A stretch of DNA of 9,742 nt from Gemmatimonadota bacterium (GCA_029862935.1 JAOTWK010000099.1:1-9742), one strand, 5' to 3'. Counted from the stretch's first letter, positions 1-6,904 are shown. Numbers and translations: made by a program. The notes: generated from the sequence alone by a model not told the origin.

Positions 1-1
1 C

Positions 2-229
2 GAGATAGCGCCATCCGCGGCCGGGCTGGCTCTGCGATACTTGGTCCTGGTCGAGGGGAAGGAACGTTGGGTCGATGATTGGGTGTCGCAATCCCAGCTG
101 CCCCGAGCCGTCGAGCTCCGCGTGCTCGAGTTCGCGAGGGCCAGGCTCGGGTCCGTGGATGACGTACCGAGCCTGCCGCCGCTGCTCGCGATCCCCATGG
201 TGGTTCCCGTCAGGCTGGGTAGCTGGTAA
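2..229 (+). CDS. Type II secretion minor pseudopilin GspJ-like, C-terminal fragment
   Basis: This is the 3' end of a gene that begins before the window: the frame is open from base 2 to a TAA stop at 227-229, giving about 75 visible residues. The visible part contains a Trp-rich strand (ERWVDDWV) followed by LPRAVELRVLEF. That resembles the C-terminal 'W..LPRAV.L.L' region of GspJ minor pseudopilins, the inner-membrane-anchored tip components of the T2SS pseudopilus. The N-terminal prepilin signal lies outside the window, so family membership rests on this short motif and on position. The stop overlaps the ATG of the next gene by one base (TAATG), which implies translational coupling, and the next gene is gspK, the usual partner after gspJ. 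It could instead be GspI or another minor pseudopilin. The TTG at 41 is not a convincing start. Confidence 0.6.
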   Translation, partial: EIAPSAAGLALRYLVLVEGKERWVDDWVSQSQLPRAVELRVLEFARARLGSVDDVPSLPPLLAIPMVVPVRLGSW

Positions 230-1161
230 TGCGGTGTCGGAGAGCCGACGGTTTCGCGCTCGTGGCGGTGCTCTGGATCCTGGTGGTGATGGGGGTGGTT
301 GGGGTGGCTTTTCAGGTCGGCGCGCGCGCCGAACGGCGGGCGGTGGCCAACGCCCGGGCGGACAGCAGGAACCGCTGGGCCGGACGCGCCGGTTTGGCTC
401 TCGCGCTCCGGCAGATAGACAACATGCTCCACCAAAGTGGCGCCGCGTTCGGCCTGCAGGCGTCGGGCGATACGGTCTTCCCACCCATCGAGTTCAGTTT
501 GGACGGGTTGACTGTCAGCGCGGTGGTGCTCGATGCCAGGGCGCGAGTCAATCTGAATCTGGCGGACGGCAGGCAACTCGCTGCACTGGCCGAATCGGTG
601 GGCCTGTCGTCCGCGACGGCCGCGGTACTGGCTGCTTCGGTCTTGGATTGGCGCGACACCGATGGTCTGCGCCGGACCAACGGGGCCGAAGCACGAGACT
701 ACGCCAGTTTGCGGCCGCCGTCCCGACCCAAGAACGCGCCGTTCTACTCGGTGGAAGAGTTGCGCACCGTGCGGGGCGTGACTCCGGCCGCGTATGCGCA
801 TATCGCGCCTCACGTGACCATTGCGGGTGACGGGCGGCTCAATGTGAACGCCGCGCCGCGTAACGTGCTGGTCACCGTGCCCGGCATTGATGACGCGGCC
901 GTCGCCGCGATCCTGGCCCGGCGTCGCGCGGGGTCGTTTCGCAACGTGTTCGAGCTGTTGCAGTCCCTGCCGCGGCAGGCCCGCGAACAAGTGGAGAAGG
1001 ACCTGGCCACGTTCGTCGACCGGATGGCCTTCGGCCCCCGCGATGTGGAGATTGTGGTGACCACGGGAGCCAGCGGGTCCCCCATGGTCTCCGAGCTTCG
1101 TGCGATCGTCCGCCTGGAGGGCGGATCCACCTGGACGGTCGCTCGGGTGGAGGAGTCGTAG
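229..1161 (+). CDS. gspK: Type II secretion system minor pseudopilin GspK
   Basis: A 310-residue protein, close to the usual GspK length. GspK caps the tip of the T2SS pseudopilus with GspI and GspJ in the cell envelope. A class III prepilin signal is visible: a short basic leader ending at Gly8, then Phe9 and a hydrophobic helix (FALVAVLWILVVM, 9-21). Position +5 of the mature protein is Ala, not the Glu found in most pseudopilins; lack of Glu5 is typical of GspK. The globular part carries GspK signatures: DARARVNLN (102-110), DWRDTDGLRRTNGAEA (140-155), a PFYSVEELRTVRGV segment (171-184) and LNVNAAP (204-210), the last preceding helix-hairpin-helix-like repeats. The start is fixed by overlap with the upstream stop (TAATG) and by the leader length. 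gspL and gspM, which commonly follow gspK, are absent here, so this looks like the end of the pseudopilin operon. Confidence 0.93.
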   Translation: MRCRRADGFALVAVLWILVVMGVVGVAFQVGARAERRAVANARADSRNRWAGRAGLALALRQIDNMLHQSGAAFGLQASGDTVFPPIEFSLDGLTVSAVVLDARARVNLNLADGRQLAALAESVGLSSATAAVLAASVLDWRDTDGLRRTNGAEARDYASLRPPSRPKNAPFYSVEELRTVRGVTPAAYAHIAPHVTIAGDGRLNVNAAPRNVLVTVPGIDDAAVAAILARRRAGSFRNVFELLQSLPRQAREQVEKDLATFVDRMAFGPRDVEIVVTTGASGSPMVSELRAIVRLEGGSTWTVARVEES

Positions 1162-1284
1162 CGGGTTCCGGGGAAGTCCGGGCCTGACCGCCGGCCTCAC
1201 CCCTAAGCCAAGTCCTTACTGCGAGCCGGTGATTCAAACCCTCAGCACTGTGGCATCCCAGCACCAATTCGCGCCCGAATCGCG

Positions 1285-1297
1285 GACCCCTGGGGTC
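1285..1297. repeat. 13-bp perfect palindrome GACCCC-T-GGGGTC
   Basis: GACCCC (1285-1290) and GGGGTC (1292-1297) are exact reverse complements around a single T. With a one-base centre it fits a dimeric protein-binding site better than an RNA hairpin, but no regulator can be assigned and chance occurrence is possible. Confidence 0.3.
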
Positions 1298-1327
1298 GGT
1301 GAACGCATTGGGACCGCTGACTCGCTG

Positions 1328-1355
1328 ACCCCATTCACGACAGTGAACGAGGGGT
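1328..1355 (+). repeat. Imperfect inverted repeat able to form a hairpin
   Basis: ACCCC (1328-1332) pairs with GGGGT (1351-1355), and TTCAC (1334-1338) pairs with GTGAA (1343-1347) around a GACA loop, with a 1x3 internal loop between the stems. It lies about 170 bp after the gspK stop. It could contribute to transcription termination or be an operator, but there is no T-tract, so neither role is supported strongly. Confidence 0.3.
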
Positions 1356-1744
1356 GACCCTGCCATGGGGGATTCCGAGGCTGGCCGGTCCGAGGCCGTT
1401 CAAGAGTCAGCTCCTCCGATCGCCAAGCGGACAAGTTATTGTAAATCAATGTCTTATGGGTTTTAGGCTCTTCCACGGTCCTGGCCGCAGCTGGCGCTGC
1501 AATCCGCCGATGGAGCGTGTGCACTGAAGTGGTGCGTTACCTCAGATGACCGAGCCGAGTCTCCCACTACACGCCTCAAAACCGACGGTCCGCCCCAGGT
1601 GCTGCTTCGGTACGGACGTTGCTTTTTGGGGCACGCAGCCCTGTGGGCATCGAACCCAAGGTCGTCCCGCTGGCCGGCTGCGAGCGCCGCAGGAACCACA
1701 TGCCCCGGCTCAAGGCACTACCCGGGTCGGAGAGTCTTTCAGAT

Positions 1745-1749
1745 GGAGG
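1745..1749 (+). promoter_or_regulatory. Ribosome binding site deciding the lipoprotein start
   Basis: GGAGG lies six bases before the ATG at 1756. This places translation initiation at the signal-peptide methionine rather than at the upstream in-frame ATG at 1546. Confidence 0.8.
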
Positions 1750-1755
1750 TACAGC

Positions 1756-2241
1756 ATGAAGACCGTAACAATCTTGGCAATGGCTGCCGTGGCCCTGTCG
1801 CTCGGATGCAGCGATAGGGGGCAACTCAGTGGCCCGGAATTGGCGAAGGGCAGGCCGCCCCACCAGGATAACCCCACGGTGGAGGAGGGTTGCATGATGG
1901 ATGCAAGCTCCATGTCCGGCCGGCTCTTACCGCTTTGCCAGGATACGGATGATCCGGCGATCTATCTTCTCACCGGGAACAACCCCAAGGAGCCCGCCCG
2001 CCGGATCCAAGATCGCAAGGGTCTTGTGTCACAGCTCAACCGGGCCGAGACCAAGTGTGACGTCGACGGCGATGCGTTCGGCGCGATCGGCAAGCTCACG
2101 GAATTCCGCAACAAGGTCCTCTCGCTCACGGAGGACGGGAAGATGAGTGAGGAGGCCGGGAACGATCTCGCTGAACAAGCGTATGGGCTGATCACGGACC
2201 TGGGGAGTGATGCTCTGACGTGTCCCAGCGTGACCCCGTGA
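1756..2241 (+). CDS. Small predicted secreted lipoprotein with FIMAH-like helical domain
   Basis: A 161-residue protein of unknown function. The N-terminus has a basic residue (Lys2), a hydrophobic stretch (5-16) and SLGC at 15-18, so Cys18 is the likely lipidation site. The -3 residue is Ser rather than Leu, making the lipobox imperfect. Residues 19-45 are polar and Pro/Gly-rich, probably a linker. Residues about 87-150 are predicted helical and resemble the FIMAH domain pattern (GLVSQLNRAE..., AIGKLTEFRNKVLSL, then a second helix ending AYGLITDLG); FIMAH domains occur in secreted bacterial proteins and their role is poorly defined. Four further cysteines (46, 61, 101, 156) could form disulfides outside the cytoplasm. 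The start is set by GGAGG six bases upstream. It stands alone: more than 500 bp separate it from gspK, and a strong hairpin follows it. Confidence 0.75.
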   Translation: MKTVTILAMAAVALSLGCSDRGQLSGPELAKGRPPHQDNPTVEEGCMMDASSMSGRLLPLCQDTDDPAIYLLTGNNPKEPARRIQDRKGLVSQLNRAETKCDVDGDAFGAIGKLTEFRNKVLSLTEDGKMSEEAGNDLAEQAYGLITDLGSDALTCPSVTP

Positions 2242-2277
2242 GCCGATGAAGCAGCGACCGTCATAAGCACGACGTCA

Positions 2278-2315
2278 CATGCCGGCGGCGCCCGACTCGG
2301 GTGACCGCCGGCATG
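2278..2315. terminator. Strong GC-rich hairpin after the lipoprotein gene
   Basis: CATGCCGGCGG (2278-2288) and CCGCCGGCATG (2305-2315) are perfect 11-bp reverse complements. Inside them CCC (2291-2293) can also pair with GGG (2299-2301), so the structure extends inward. It begins 37 bp after the lipoprotein stop and lies between that gene and the convergent fadR gene, a place where a bidirectional terminator is expected. No T-run follows on either strand, so intrinsic termination is plausible but not classical. Confidence 0.65.
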
Positions 2316-2317
2316 GT

Positions 2318-2450
2318 CCGTTGTCAGTCCTCAGTTCACCGTGTCCCGTTGGCCCACTCGCGGCACCGGGGCAACCTGACCGTTAACGGCTGATGGCTGA
2401 CGGCCGAAAGCTGACAGCCGCCGCCACTGATAACTGATGCCTGACAACGG
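2318..2450. repeat. Inverted repeat with arms built from a degenerate 7-bp unit
   Basis: The 19-bp arms at 2318-2336 and 2432-2450 are reverse complements at 17 of 19 positions. Between and within them is a degenerate heptamer, roughly RRCTGAY. It occurs on the + strand with starts at 2388, 2395, 2402, 2409 and 2416 (the 2402 and 2416 copies are diverged), and again in register at 2425, 2432 and 2439 after a 2-bp shift. The left arm holds two copies in the opposite orientation. The block sits wholly between the convergent lipoprotein and fadR genes. I recall similar CTGA-type intergenic repeats from Gemmatimonadota, but cannot confirm copy number here. It could be a REP-like or non-autonomous repeat family. 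Confidence 0.6.
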
Positions 2451-2461
2451 AGCCCCGTCCT

Positions 2462-3085
2462 TCACAACACCCGCAACCCTCCCAACAACAACGCACTGAC
2501 CGGCTCGGCCCGCGATGCCAGTTTCGTGTTCTTGCGCGACAGCACCCAGTCGGTCGCCATCTCGTCCAACACACCAAACACGATCTTGGCCGTCAACAGC
2601 GCGTCCGCCTCGGCCTTGAACACGCCTTCCCTCTTGCCCTGCTCCACCACGCTGGCAATAAGGCCGAGGTAGTCCCGGATGCGGCTCCGCGACAGCATCT
2701 CCAACACGTGGAGCGTGTGGCGGAATTCCACCTGAAAGATCACCGCGAGGTCTCGGTCCTCGCCCAACAGCGAGAGATGGAGCGCAACAACACGCCGCAG
2801 CTTCTCTTCGGCACCTGCACCCTGCTCATCAACGATCTTCTGCGCCTGGACGCTGAACAGCTGCATGGCGCGCTCGAAGATCGAGACCAGGATGTCTTCC
2901 TTGTTCTCGAAATAGAGATAGATGGTCCCGTCGGCCACGCCGGCGCGTCCAGCAATGTCGGACACGGTCGTCCGGTAGTAGCCGCGCCGCGCAATCTCCA
3001 AGATCGCCGCATCCAGGATACGCTCCCGCTTGGCCTCCTTGCGCGCCGTCTTCACGACGGGATCGGCAGAAGCGGACGTAGGCAT
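2462..3085 (-). CDS. fadR: TetR-family fatty-acid degradation regulator, FadR (YsiA) type
   Basis: A 207-residue TetR repressor. The N-terminal helix-turn-helix covers about residues 20-66 (ERILDAAILEIARRG, then TVSDIAGRAGVADGTIYLYF, then NKEDIL). The stretch AGVADGTIYLYFENKEDIL and the ligand-domain segment HLSLLGEDRDLAVIFQVEFR (103-122) closely match Bacillus subtilis FadR. That protein binds operators in beta-oxidation genes and releases DNA when long-chain acyl-CoA binds. The gene is divergent from fadN-fadA-fadE with 185 bp between start codons, as expected for a local regulator. The chosen ATG has no clear Shine-Dalgarno sequence and its first base touches a palindrome that may be the operator. 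A GTG at codon 11 is an alternative start that would still keep the whole DNA-binding domain. Acyl-CoA as effector is inferred from the family. Confidence 0.9.
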   Translation of the reverse strand: MPTSASADPVVKTARKEAKRERILDAAILEIARRGYYRTTVSDIAGRAGVADGTIYLYFENKEDILVSIFERAMQLFSVQAQKIVDEQGAGAEEKLRRVVALHLSLLGEDRDLAVIFQVEFRHTLHVLEMLSRSRIRDYLGLIASVVEQGKREGVFKAEADALLTAKIVFGVLDEMATDWVLSRKNTKLASRAEPVSALLLGGLRVL

Positions 3086-3098
3086 GAATGATCGCTCA
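3085..3098. promoter_or_regulatory. Putative FadR operator at the fadR start
   Basis: TGAATGATCGCTCA is an imperfect palindrome (5 of 7 half-site positions match). Its TGAATGA half equals the outer half of the known Bacillus FadR box (TGAATGA-N4-TCATTCA), but without the 4-bp spacer. Its reverse complement matches the second site at 3237-3250 at 10 of 14 positions. It overlaps the first base of the fadR start codon, so binding would block the gene's own expression. Confidence 0.5.
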
Positions 3099-3205
3099 AT
3101 TTCTTAGCAAGACGGTTCCGATTCCGACGTGGCCATCGCACCCGTCCAGAATATGCCCTCCGCCCCCAGGATGTAAAGGGAGAATGGGGATTGCACCGCT
3201 ACCTG

Positions 3206-3234
3206 TTGACAAGCGGTCCCCTTGCCCATACGGT
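3206..3234 (+). promoter_or_regulatory. Predicted sigma-70-type promoter of the fadNAE operon
   Basis: A perfect -35 hexamer TTGACA (3206-3211) is followed after 17 bp by TACGGT (3229-3234), which keeps the three most conserved -10 positions (T1, A2, T6). Transcription would start near 3241, giving a leader of about 30 nt before the fadN ATG and placing the start inside the palindrome at 3237-3250. This is a sequence match only. Confidence 0.5.
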
Positions 3235-3236
3235 AG

Positions 3237-3250
3237 TGAATAACCATTCA
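3237..3250. promoter_or_regulatory. Putative FadR operator upstream of fadN
   Basis: TGAATAACCATTCA has perfect outer arms TGAAT/ATTCA around a 4-bp centre and ends 20 bp before the fadN start codon. It lies over the predicted transcription start, where a bound TetR dimer would block initiation. The TGAAT...ATTCA arms agree with known FadR boxes and with the second site at the fadR start, which supports one protein recognising both. Confidence 0.6.
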
Positions 3251-3270
3251 GTTTCTCACCGGGGGTCCCC

Positions 3271-5673
3271 ATGAAGCGGCACGTCCGGAAGGTCGCCGTA
3301 CTCGGGTCCGGGGTGATGGGAAGTGCCATCGCCGCGCACTTCGCCAACGCCGGTATCCCATCGTTGGTGCTCGACATCGTCCCCAAGGAGCCCACTGACG
3401 CCGAAAAGGCCGCCGGGCTCACCGTCAAGGACAAGTCGGTGCGCGATCGCCTCGCCGCCGACTCGGTCAGGGCGCTCCTGAAAACGAAACCGGCCCCGCT
3501 GTTCATCGCGGACCGGATAGACCTGATCGAGGTCGGGAACCTCGAAGACGACCTGCCACGCCTCAAGGAAGCCGACTGGGTCGTGGAGGTGGTCAAAGAG
3601 GATTTGGAGATCAAGAAGAAGGTGCTCGCGGCCGCAGCCCCACACATCGCACCGGACGCTTTGCTGTCCAGCAACACGTCGGGCCTTTCGTTGGCCCAAA
3701 TGGCGTGCGTCCTCCCCGACGACCTCAAACCCAGGTTCCTGGGGACCCATTTCTTCAATCCACCGCGCTACATGAAGCTTTTGGAGGTCATCCCCTCAGA
3801 GCACACCTCGGCGGAGACGCTCGCGCTGGTCGACGACTTCTCAACGGTTCGCTTGGGCAAGGGCATCGTCCCTGCCAAAGACACCCCCAACTTCATTGCC
3901 AACCGGATTGGCGTGCACGCGATCATGGCAACCTTGCAGGTAATGAAGGAGATGGGACTCACCGTCGAAGAGGTCGATGCGTTGACCGGACCGGCCATGG
4001 GCCGTCCCAAGACCGCCACGTTCCGGCTCGCGGATCTCGTCGGGCTTGACACGTTCATCCACGTGGCCGAGAACGTGCGGCAGAACGCGCCCGACGACGA
4101 GAGCCACGACATGTTCGAGGCGCCCGAGTTCTTGCAGAAGATGGTGGCCAAGGGACTGTTGGGACGGAAGAGCGGCGCGGGATTCTACAAAAAGGTCAAA
4201 GGGGACAACGGCTCGACCATCCTCACACTCGACTTGGACACGCTGGAATACCGCGAGGGGAAGAAGGCGTCGTTCACCGAGCTCGAGATGCTCAAGTCCA
4301 TCGACGATCCCGTGGAGCGTCTCCAAAAGCTCGTGTTCGGGAAGGGCCGTGCAGCTGAGGCCTCATGGAAGATGCTGGCCGCCACGCTTTCCTATGCTGC
4401 GATGCGCATCGGTGAGATCTGCGACGACGTGGCGGCGGTCGACCGCGCCATCCGCTGGGGCTTCAACTGGACGATAGGTCCCTTCGAGGTATGGGACGTA
4501 CTCGGGTTCCGTGCCGTAACGGAGCGCCTGAAAGCAGATGGATACACGCTTCCCGCGTGGGCCACTGCGCTCTATGACAGTGGCGCTGACACGCTCTACC
4601 GCAACGACAACGGCACCCTGAAGGCACCCACTGCCACAGCCGGCACGCTCGCGCCCGTACCCGTCGATCCGCGGGTGCACGATTTCGAAGTCCTGCGAGA
4701 GAGCGGCAAGGAAATCCGTCGCAATGCCGGTGCGAGTCTGTTGGATCTTGGAGACGGCGTGTTTGCGCTCGAGTTCCACTCGAAGATGAACATCATCGGT
4801 CAAGACACGATCTCCATGCTCATGACCGCGTGCAAGGAAGTTGAGGCCAATGGCCAAGCCCTGGTCGTTGCCAACTACGGAGAGAACTTCTGCGCCGGCG
4901 CCAACCTCATGCTGCTTCTCATGGAAGCGCAGGAAGGCAACTGGGATGAGATCGACGCCATCGTGCGGCAGTTCCAGGCCGCCACCAACCGGCTCGAGCA
5001 GTGCGCCGTTCCTGTCGTGACCGCGCCGCACGGGATGACGCTCGGCGGCGGGTGTGAAGTGACCATGGCAGGCAACGCGACGCGAGCGGCGGCGGAGACA
5101 TACATCGGACAGGTGGAATTCGGTGCCGGTGTCGTTCCCGCAGGAGGTGGGTGTTTGCGCCTTTACCAACGGAACGTCGCTGCGCTCCCCGATCCGTCCG
5201 ACGTGTATCCGGCCTTCCGGAAGACGTTCGAGACAATCGGCATGGCCAAGGTGGCAACCTCCGCCGCCGAGGCCCGCGACTTGGGCTTCTTGCGGCAACA
5301 GGACTCCTGGTCCATGTACGGCGATCATCGCGTGGCCGATGCGAAGGACATCGCCCTCGGCATGGCGCGCGCCGGCTTCGAACCGCCGCAACCGGACCAG
5401 GGTATCCCAGTCATGGGGAAAGCAGGCGTGGCGCTCGCCGAAGCCGTGCTCTTCAACATGGAAGAGGCCAACTACATCTCCGCCCATGACCACAAGCTCG
5501 GCGCGGAGCTCGCGCGCATCCTGAGCGGTGGGGACGTTCCCGGTCCAACGACCGTGTCCGCCCAACACCTGCTCGATTTGGAGCGCGAGAGCTTCCTACG
5601 ACTGTGTGGCGAGCGCAAGAGCCTCGAGCGCATGCAGGCGATTCTCAAGACCGGCAAGCCACTCAGGAATTGA
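3271..5673 (+). CDS. fadN: FadN-type 3-hydroxyacyl-CoA dehydrogenase / enoyl-CoA hydratase
   Basis: An 800-residue bifunctional cytoplasmic enzyme for the two middle steps of fatty-acid beta-oxidation: hydration of trans-2-enoyl-CoA and NAD-dependent oxidation of 3-hydroxyacyl-CoA. The dehydrogenase comes first: Rossmann motif GSGVMG (12-17), SSNTSG (133-138), GTHFFNP (158-164) with catalytic His160 paired to Glu172, and NRIG (211-214), then a helical C-domain to about 430. The crotonase domain follows (about 485-740): oxyanion-loop segment NFCAGAN (539-545), LGGGCE (591-596) with Glu596, and Glu616 exactly 20 residues on, matching the two catalytic glutamates of enoyl-CoA hydratase. This domain order is that of Bacillus FadN and opposite to E. 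coli FadB. The N-terminus aligns with FadN without a gap, fixing the ATG, although the ribosome site is only GGGGGT. It is the first gene of the operon; fadA starts 20 bp after its stop. Confidence 0.96.
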   Translation: MKRHVRKVAVLGSGVMGSAIAAHFANAGIPSLVLDIVPKEPTDAEKAAGLTVKDKSVRDRLAADSVRALLKTKPAPLFIADRIDLIEVGNLEDDLPRLKEADWVVEVVKEDLEIKKKVLAAAAPHIAPDALLSSNTSGLSLAQMACVLPDDLKPRFLGTHFFNPPRYMKLLEVIPSEHTSAETLALVDDFSTVRLGKGIVPAKDTPNFIANRIGVHAIMATLQVMKEMGLTVEEVDALTGPAMGRPKTATFRLADLVGLDTFIHVAENVRQNAPDDESHDMFEAPEFLQKMVAKGLLGRKSGAGFYKKVKGDNGSTILTLDLDTLEYREGKKASFTELEMLKSIDDPVERLQKLVFGKGRAAEASWKMLAATLSYAAMRIGEICDDVAAVDRAIRWGFNWTIGPFEVWDVLGFRAVTERLKADGYTLPAWATALYDSGADTLYRNDNGTLKAPTATAGTLAPVPVDPRVHDFEVLRESGKEIRRNAGASLLDLGDGVFALEFHSKMNIIGQDTISMLMTACKEVEANGQALVVANYGENFCAGANLMLLLMEAQEGNWDEIDAIVRQFQAATNRLEQCAVPVVTAPHGMTLGGGCEVTMAGNATRAAAETYIGQVEFGAGVVPAGGGCLRLYQRNVAALPDPSDVYPAFRKTFETIGMAKVATSAAEARDLGFLRQQDSWSMYGDHRVADAKDIALGMARAGFEPPQPDQGIPVMGKAGVALAEAVLFNMEEANYISAHDHKLGAELARILSGGDVPGPTTVSAQHLLDLERESFLRLCGERKSLERMQAILKTGKPLRN

Positions 5674-5682
5674 TGCAGTGAA

Positions 5683-5686
5683 GGAG
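5683..5686 (+). promoter_or_regulatory. Ribosome binding site deciding the fadA start
   Basis: GGAG within GAAGGAGAG lies six bases before the ATG at 5693. This selects a 394-residue thiolase over a longer in-frame version starting inside fadN at 5528, whose extra 55 residues have no thiolase counterpart. Confidence 0.85.
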
Positions 5687-5692
5687 AGATCC

Positions 5693-6877
5693 ATGAGAGA
5701 CGTCGTGGTGGCCTTGGCGCTTCGCACCCCGGGCGGTCGGGCAAAAAAGGGAACGTTCCGCCACACACGTCCCGATGACTTGGGGGCAGCCGTGATTCGG
5801 GCGCTGCTGGAACAGGCGCCGAAGCTGGATCCTACACGCATCGGCGACGTCATCCTCGGATGCGCGATGCCCGAGGGCGAACAGGGAATGAACGTGGGCC
5901 GCAACGTGGTGCTCCTTGCCGGGCTCCCCGACAGCGTGCCGGGCATGACGGTGAACCGCTTCTGCTCCTCAGGGCTGGAGACCATCAACATCGCCGCCGC
6001 CGAAATCGCGCTCGGCCAGGCCGACGTCGCAATCGCCGGCGGCGTGGAGTCGATGACGCTCGTACCGATGGGTGGCGTCCGTTATCTACCCAACCCCACC
6101 ATGATCGCCGAGTCCCCCGGGACCTACCTCAACATGGGCCTCACTGCCGAGCGGCTCGCTGAACGAGATGACATCTCGCGTGAGGCGCAGGACGCGTTCG
6201 CGTATCAGAGTCATCACAAAGCCCTCGCCGCTCAGCAAGCCGGCAAGTTCGACGCAGAGTTGGTACCGGTGACGACGTCGGTGAGTGAGCCGGGACCGAA
6301 CGGGAAACCGTCGGTGCGCGATGCGGTGCTCGATCGCGACGAGGGTCCGCGCGCCGACACGACGCTCGAGGCGCTAGCGAAGCTCAAGCCTGCGTTCAAG
6401 GCGGGTGGATCGGTCACCGCCGGGAATTCCAGTCAGATGACCGACGGCGCTGCTGCCGCGCTGCTGACAACACCGGAGATCGCCACCGAACTCGGGCTCG
6501 AGCCGCTCGCGCGATGGGTGGGTTACGCCGTCGCCGGTGTGCCGCCCGAAATCATGGGCATCGGACCGGTCGAGGCGGTACCGAAAGCCCTGAAACGTCT
6601 GGGGCTCACGCTCGATCAGATGGACGTGATCGAGCTGAACGAGGCCTTTGCCGCACAGAGCCTTGCCGTACTCAAGGGGCTTGGTCTCGATGCCGAGGAC
6701 GAGCGCGTGAATGCGAACGGTGGCGCCATCGCATTGGGTCACCCACTGGGTTGCACCGGGGCCAAGCTCACGGCTACCGCGCTGCACGAACTTCAGCGCC
6801 GTAAGGGCCGCTATGCCATGGTGACCATGTGTATCGGCACTGGCATGGGTGCTGCCGGTATCTTCGAAGCCATGTAA
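5693..6877 (+). CDS. fadA: Acetyl-CoA acyltransferase (3-ketoacyl-CoA thiolase)
   Basis: A 394-residue thiolase, the normal length for the family. It performs the last beta-oxidation step, cleaving 3-ketoacyl-CoA with CoA to acetyl-CoA and a chain shortened by two carbons. The acyl-accepting cysteine is Cys91 in NRFCSSGLE (88-96). The other active-site motifs are intact: NEAF (316-319), [14 protein letters not shown] (343-356) with His350, and CIGTGMG (380-386) with the proton-transfer Cys380. Sequence alone does not separate a degradative long-chain thiolase from a biosynthetic acetoacetyl-CoA thiolase. Location between fadN and fadE, as in Bacillus fadNAE, argues for the degradative role. 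The gene begins 20 bp after the fadN stop with a good ribosome site, and fadE starts 28 bp downstream, so the three are very likely cotranscribed. Confidence 0.95.
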   Translation: MRDVVVALALRTPGGRAKKGTFRHTRPDDLGAAVIRALLEQAPKLDPTRIGDVILGCAMPEGEQGMNVGRNVVLLAGLPDSVPGMTVNRFCSSGLETINIAAAEIALGQADVAIAGGVESMTLVPMGGVRYLPNPTMIAESPGTYLNMGLTAERLAERDDISREAQDAFAYQSHHKALAAQQAGKFDAELVPVTTSVSEPGPNGKPSVRDAVLDRDEGPRADTTLEALAKLKPAFKAGGSVTAGNSSQMTDGAAAALLTTPEIATELGLEPLARWVGYAVAGVPPEIMGIGPVEAVPKALKRLGLTLDQMDVIELNEAFAAQSLAVLKGLGLDAEDERVNANGGAIALGHPLGCTGAKLTATALHELQRRKGRYAMVTMCIGTGMGAAGIFEAM

Positions 6878-6892
6878 CTGCGCGTATTGCGT

Positions 6893-6898
6893 GGAGGA
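6893..6898 (+). promoter_or_regulatory. Ribosome binding site deciding the fadE start
   Basis: GGAGGA lies six bases before the ATG at 6905. It excludes a TTG at 6887, which would be upstream of this site and add six residues. Confidence 0.85.
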
Positions 6899-6904
6899 AT
6901 CATC

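Larger units (their letters stand above)
1162..1755. other. 594-bp intergenic region without a supportable gene
   Basis: No open frame here has a convincing start, ribosome binding site or recognisable product. The frame of the downstream lipoprotein stays open back to 1546, but the extra 70 residues look like read-through of GC-rich DNA and sit before a proper signal peptide. What it does hold: a palindrome at 1285-1297, a hairpin-capable repeat at 1328-1355, an AT-rich island at about 1431-1466, and small 5-bp hairpins (for example 1487-1500 and 1678-1692) that are unremarkable at this GC content. I recognise no tRNA, riboswitch or CRISPR. Part of it is probably the promoter and long leader of the lipoprotein gene. 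Confidence 0.6.

Noticed and set aside
75..830. 251-residue + strand frame overlapping gspJ and gspK
   Set aside because: Arg/Gly-rich composition of a shifted frame; the real frames carry the prepilin signal and GspK motifs.
1216..1245. Short stretch near 1230 resembling a tRNA T-loop (GATTCAAACCC)
   Set aside because: No matching acceptor, D-arm or anticodon stem could be drawn around it.
1365..1466. Possible 33-codon + strand ORF with a G-rich stretch about 10 bases upstream
   Set aside because: Too short to judge, no recognisable features and a poorly placed ribosome site; would need conservation evidence.
1546..1755. N-terminal extension of the lipoprotein to an ATG at 1546
   Set aside because: It would bury the signal peptide 70 residues inside the protein, and the good ribosome site is directly before 1756.
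3096..3758. 220-residue - strand frame running from the control region into fadN
   Set aside because: Antisense to the FadN Rossmann domain and Ser/Arg-rich; no family recognised.
4363..5568. 401-residue open frame on the - strand opposite fadN
   Set aside because: It lies wholly antisense to a gene with complete catalytic motifs, shows no recognisable domain and is low-complexity in the manner of GC-rich shadow frames.
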